From an uncultured Hyphomonas sp. (GTDB lineage Bacteria; Pseudomonadota; Alphaproteobacteria; Caulobacterales; Hyphomonadaceae), in contig NZ_OY781472.1 in assembly GCF_963677035.1 (NCBI RefSeq), positions 1,426,001-1,490,000 on the forward strand: DNA of 64,000 nt. Reading direction: 5' to 3'. Positions 61,736-64,000 of this stretch are shown here, in pieces. The notes beneath the pieces were generated by a model. That model was not told the DNA's origin. It did not search any database and saw only the letters and a list, made by a program, of their open reading frames with translations. Within the stretch, counting starts at the first letter, position 1. Each line of letters opens with the position of its first letter. The translations under genes and the position numbers were made by a program.

Positions 61736-61969
61736 ATGAAACGCCCTCTGGCTATTGCCGCCCTTATTCTCGGCACGCTGGCCCTGCCGGCCTGTGGCCT
61801 GACAGGTGACCTGAAGCGCCCACCCCCGCTCTGGGGCGATCCGAATGATGTTGAAGCCGAACTCCCCGAGGGGAATACATCCACCCTGCCGAAATTGCCG
61901 CCCCGCCCGGAGGCGGAAGACGCTGAGGCCAGCGGCGGGGATGAACTCCTGGGCGGCCCGGAGGAATAA
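61736..61969 (+). CDS. Small LptM (YifL)-like lipoprotein
   Basis: A 77-residue lipoprotein (LGTLALPACGLTGDLKRPPP). A Cys-Gly followed by xxGxLxxPPP and a short acidic tail is the LptM pattern; in E. coli LptM helps LptD disulfide assembly. The gene lies between argH and lysA, where such lipoprotein genes are commonly found. Assignment rests on the short motif and context. Confidence 0.75.
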   Translation: MKRPLAIAALILGTLALPACGLTGDLKRPPPLWGDPNDVEAELPEGNTSTLPKLPPRPEAEDAEASGGDELLGGPEE

Positions 61970-61973
61970 TCTC

Positions 61974-62225
61974 ATGAACAGATGCCTGATCCGGCCGGCC
62001 GGGCGTATGCTCGCCGGTCTTGCCCTTCTTGGTGCGCTGAGTGCCTGTGCCACAGAAGAGGGGATCCGCGCGGTCAACGCCCCCGGAGCCTATGAGCCGA
62101 TCGCTGTGGTGGCTGTTGTGGAGCCGGAACGCGGTCCGAAAGTGAACCAATGGGGCGGTATCGTGCCCGACGCCAAACCGGTCACCCCCGTCGATGACGG
62201 CGCGCTGGCCGAAGTTGGCAGCTAG
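61974..62225 (+). CDS. Small predicted lipoprotein of unknown function
   Basis: An 83-residue lipoprotein (ALLGALSACATEEG, lipid Cys near residue 26). The mature part is short and Val/Pro-rich, with segments such as PIAVVAVVEPERGP. No family recognised. It starts 4 bases after the LptM-like gene stop and ends 9 bases before lysA, so it is part of the argH-lysA operon. Confidence 0.65.
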   Translation: MNRCLIRPAGRMLAGLALLGALSACATEEGIRAVNAPGAYEPIAVVAVVEPERGPKVNQWGGIVPDAKPVTPVDDGALAEVGS

Positions 62226-62234
62226 GCGGCGGCG

Positions 62235-63509
62235 ATGCATCATTTTGACTATCGTGACGGACGGCTCCACTGCGAGGACGTCGATCTGGCGAAGCTGGCC
62301 GATGCCGTCGGCACGCCTTGCTATGTCTATTCCACAGCAACGCTTCAGCGGCATGCCCGCGTGATCGCGTCGGCCTTCGAAGGGCAGGACTGCCTGATTG
62401 CCTATTCGGTGAAGGCCAATTCGAACCTGGCTGTGCTGGCGACGCTGGCGGCGGAAGGCTGCGGGGCGGATGTCGTCAGCGGCGGCGAGATGCAGCGCGC
62501 GCTGCGGGCGGGCATTCCGGCCTCGAAGATCGTGTTTTCCGGCGTCGGCAAGAAGGCCCGCGAAATGGAACTCGGCCTGCGCGAGGGCATCCACCAGTTC
62601 AACGTTGAAAGCGCTGCCGAGCTTCGCCTCCTGTCATATGTTGCAAACGGGCTTGGCCAGCAGGCGCCGGTTGCCATCCGCGTGAACCCGGATGTCGCTG
62701 CAGGTGGCCATCCGAACATTTCCACCGGCAAGAAGGGCGACAAGTTCGGCGTGCCGTGGACTGAAGCGGAAGACCTCTACGCCGAAGCGGCCAAGCTCCC
62801 CGGCGTCAAGGTCGTGGGCGTCGATGTCCATATCGGCAGCCAGATCGGCGATCTTGTGCCGATGCGGGCCGCATTTGAGAAAGTCGTGAGCCTCGCCCAG
62901 CGCCTGCGGGCATCCGGGCATGACATTACCCGCATCGATGTCGGCGGCGGCCTTGGCATTCCCTACAAGCAGGGGGACGAACCGCCTTCGCCATCGGCTT
63001 ATGCTGCCATGATCGCAGAGGTGAGTGCGGGCCTCGGTGTTCAGGTCATCCTGGAGCCGGGCCGGGTCATCGCAGGCAATGCGGGGGTCATGCTGACCAC
63101 GGCGCTGTATGAGAAGACGGCGCCGGACCGGTCTTTCCTGATCGTCGATGCAGGCATGAACGATCTGATGCGTCCGGCCCTGTATGGCGCCCACCATGAC
63201 ATCCAGCCGCTGAAACAGCCGGTCCCCGGCGCCGCTGAAAAGACCTATGACGTGGTCGGCCCGATCTGCGAGTCGACCGACAAGTTTGCCTCCGGACGGG
63301 AAATGCCCGCTGTGAAGCCCGGCGAGCGGCTGGCGTTCATGTCAGCAGGGGCCTATGGCGCTGTGCTGTCTTCGGCCTACAATACACGTCCCCTCGTGCC
63401 GGAAGTTCTGGTCAATGGCGACCAGTTCGACATTGTCCGCCGCAGGCCGGATTTCGAGGAAATGCTGCAACTGGAACAGGTGCCGGATTGGCTGAAAAGG
63501 ACGGACTGA
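62235..63509 (+). CDS. lysA: Diaminopimelate decarboxylase
   Basis: A 424-residue fold-III PLP enzyme that makes lysine. The PLP lysine is in AYSVKANSNLAVL, the SGGEMQRALRAG segment and GKKGDKFGV are conserved, and VGGGLGIPYKQGD binds PLP phosphate. The partner-subunit Cys is in VGPICESTDKF. No diaminopimelate epimerase is adjacent. Its 3' end overlaps the next gene by 22 bases. Confidence 0.97.
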   Translation: MHHFDYRDGRLHCEDVDLAKLADAVGTPCYVYSTATLQRHARVIASAFEGQDCLIAYSVKANSNLAVLATLAAEGCGADVVSGGEMQRALRAGIPASKIVFSGVGKKAREMELGLREGIHQFNVESAAELRLLSYVANGLGQQAPVAIRVNPDVAAGGHPNISTGKKGDKFGVPWTEAEDLYAEAAKLPGVKVVGVDVHIGSQIGDLVPMRAAFEKVVSLAQRLRASGHDITRIDVGGGLGIPYKQGDEPPSPSAYAAMIAEVSAGLGVQVILEPGRVIAGNAGVMLTTALYEKTAPDRSFLIVDAGMNDLMRPALYGAHHDIQPLKQPVPGAAEKTYDVVGPICESTDKFASGREMPAVKPGERLAFMSAGAYGAVLSSAYNTRPLVPEVLVNGDQFDIVRRRPDFEEMLQLEQVPDWLKRTD

Positions 63510-64000
63510 AAACGATCGGGGGGAAAGTCGCGGCGACACGCCGGCGGCTGAGCCTGCTGGCGTTCGCCCGGGCCTTCTGGCCGCTGTTCGTTTTTCTTGT
63601 CCTGTTTCTGTCCATGGCGCTGGCGGGCGCGTTCGATCAGCTGCCGCCAGCCCTTGGCGCCGTTCTGGCGCTTATCTTCCTGGCGGGCGGGGCGATCTTC
63701 CTGTTTCGCGGGATACGCCGCTATGCGCCGCCCGCCGAGGCCGAGGCCGTTGATCTGCTGGACCGGCAATCGCCGCTGCGCCCAGTCTCGTCGCTGACGG
63801 ACCGGCCGGCGGACCCGTCCCGCGGGGCACAGGCGCTGTGGGTGCGCCACCGCGACCGGGTATTGAAGGCCGCGCAGGACCTGAAACTGCCGAACCTGTC
63901 TGCCGAATGGCGCCAGCTGGACCCCTTTCGCCTGCGCTACATTCTGCCCGTGGCCCTTTTCGGCATCGCCGTGCTGGCGGCGGGGGAGGGGCCAGGCCGT
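63488..64000 (+). CDS. TIGR02302-family membrane protein (3' end cut by window)
   Basis: The visible 171 residues start MAEKDGLKTIGGKVAATRRRL, then show two hydrophobic segments (about residues 24-75) and a third near 155-165. A basic region RRYAPPAEAEAVDLLDRQSPLRPVSSLTDRPADP follows the second. This is the N-terminal arrangement of the long alphaproteobacterial TIGR02302 (DUF4175) proteins, which are about 850 residues and often lie after lysA. The TTG start lies inside lysA, and there is no other in-frame start before the membrane segment. Confidence 0.8.
   Translation, partial: MAEKDGLKTIGGKVAATRRRLSLLAFARAFWPLFVFLVLFLSMALAGAFDQLPPALGAVLALIFLAGGAIFLFRGIRRYAPPAEAEAVDLLDRQSPLRPVSSLTDRPADPSRGAQALWVRHRDRVLKAAQDLKLPNLSAEWRQLDPFRLRYILPVALFGIAVLAAGEGPGR

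Overview
The window looks like chromosomal DNA of a free-living, GC-rich alphaproteobacterium, probably of the Hyphomonadaceae (Hyphomonas-like). This is inferred from gene content and order. Lineage-typical proteins include a FYDLN acid-domain protein beside tRNA-Ala, a DUF1150 protein, a TIGR02302-type protein after lysA, a zinc-ribbon-less AccD and a cysteine-free L31. The SO2930/HNE_0200-type cytochrome with its beta-helix partner, three large TonB-dependent receptors and many lipoproteins also fit. There is no phage, plasmid backbone, CRISPR array, rRNA operon or complete insertion sequence.

Layout. 1-3.7 kb: the 3' part of a methionine-rich, copper-receptor-like TonB-dependent receptor, a TonB-like protein, a flavin reductase and a DUF11-like exported protein. 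3.7-9.8 kb: trpF-trpB-(lipoprotein)-(exported protein)-cutA-trpA-accD-folC, largely chained by 1-4 bp overlaps and ended by a two-way terminator. 9.9-19.4 kb (minus strand): mscL, ihfB, rpsA, cmk, then aroA. The usual aroA-cmk linkage is split by about 4.4 kb of accessory genes (SDR, Old Yellow Enzyme, PadR regulator with its palindrome, GyrI-like, macrodomain, DUF4304). 19.5-28 kb: FYDLN protein, tRNA-Ala(GGC), LysE exporter, DUF1150, an 11-bp repeat array, the beta-helix/dihaem cytochrome pair, two REP-like elements, threonine ammonia-lyase, tandem FKBP and a Tat-exported tandem caspase-like protein.

28-43.4 kb: cysQ, glmM, an unknown anchored protein, a DsbA-like isomerase, an HSL-type esterase, two divergent TonB-dependent receptors, SelO, fatty acid desaturase, a CoA-transferase and a DMT exporter. 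43.7-48.8 kb: a glycolytic cluster gap-(methyltransferase)-pgk-(lipoprotein)-class I aldolase. 48.9-58.2 kb: M3 oligopeptidase, an aldo-keto reductase and a MarR regulator sharing a candidate operator, thiE, suhB, a Baeyer-Villiger-type monooxygenase behind a palindrome, an MsbA-like ABC exporter and rpmE. 58.3-64 kb: SNase-like protein, lipoprotein, TlpA thioredoxin, and argH-(LptM-like)-(lipoprotein)-lysA-TIGR02302 (cut by the window end).

Most genes are housekeeping. The parts least explained by known biology are the phased 11-bp palindrome array in the DUF1150 3' region, the perfectly coupled insertion of two unknown exported proteins plus CutA between trpB and trpA, the helix-hairpin-helix tail on ribosomal protein S1, the tandem caspase with a dead second domain, and two self-consistent operator predictions (MarR/aldo-keto reductase and PadR/OYE). 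I did not find a convincing new multi-gene defence or mobile system.
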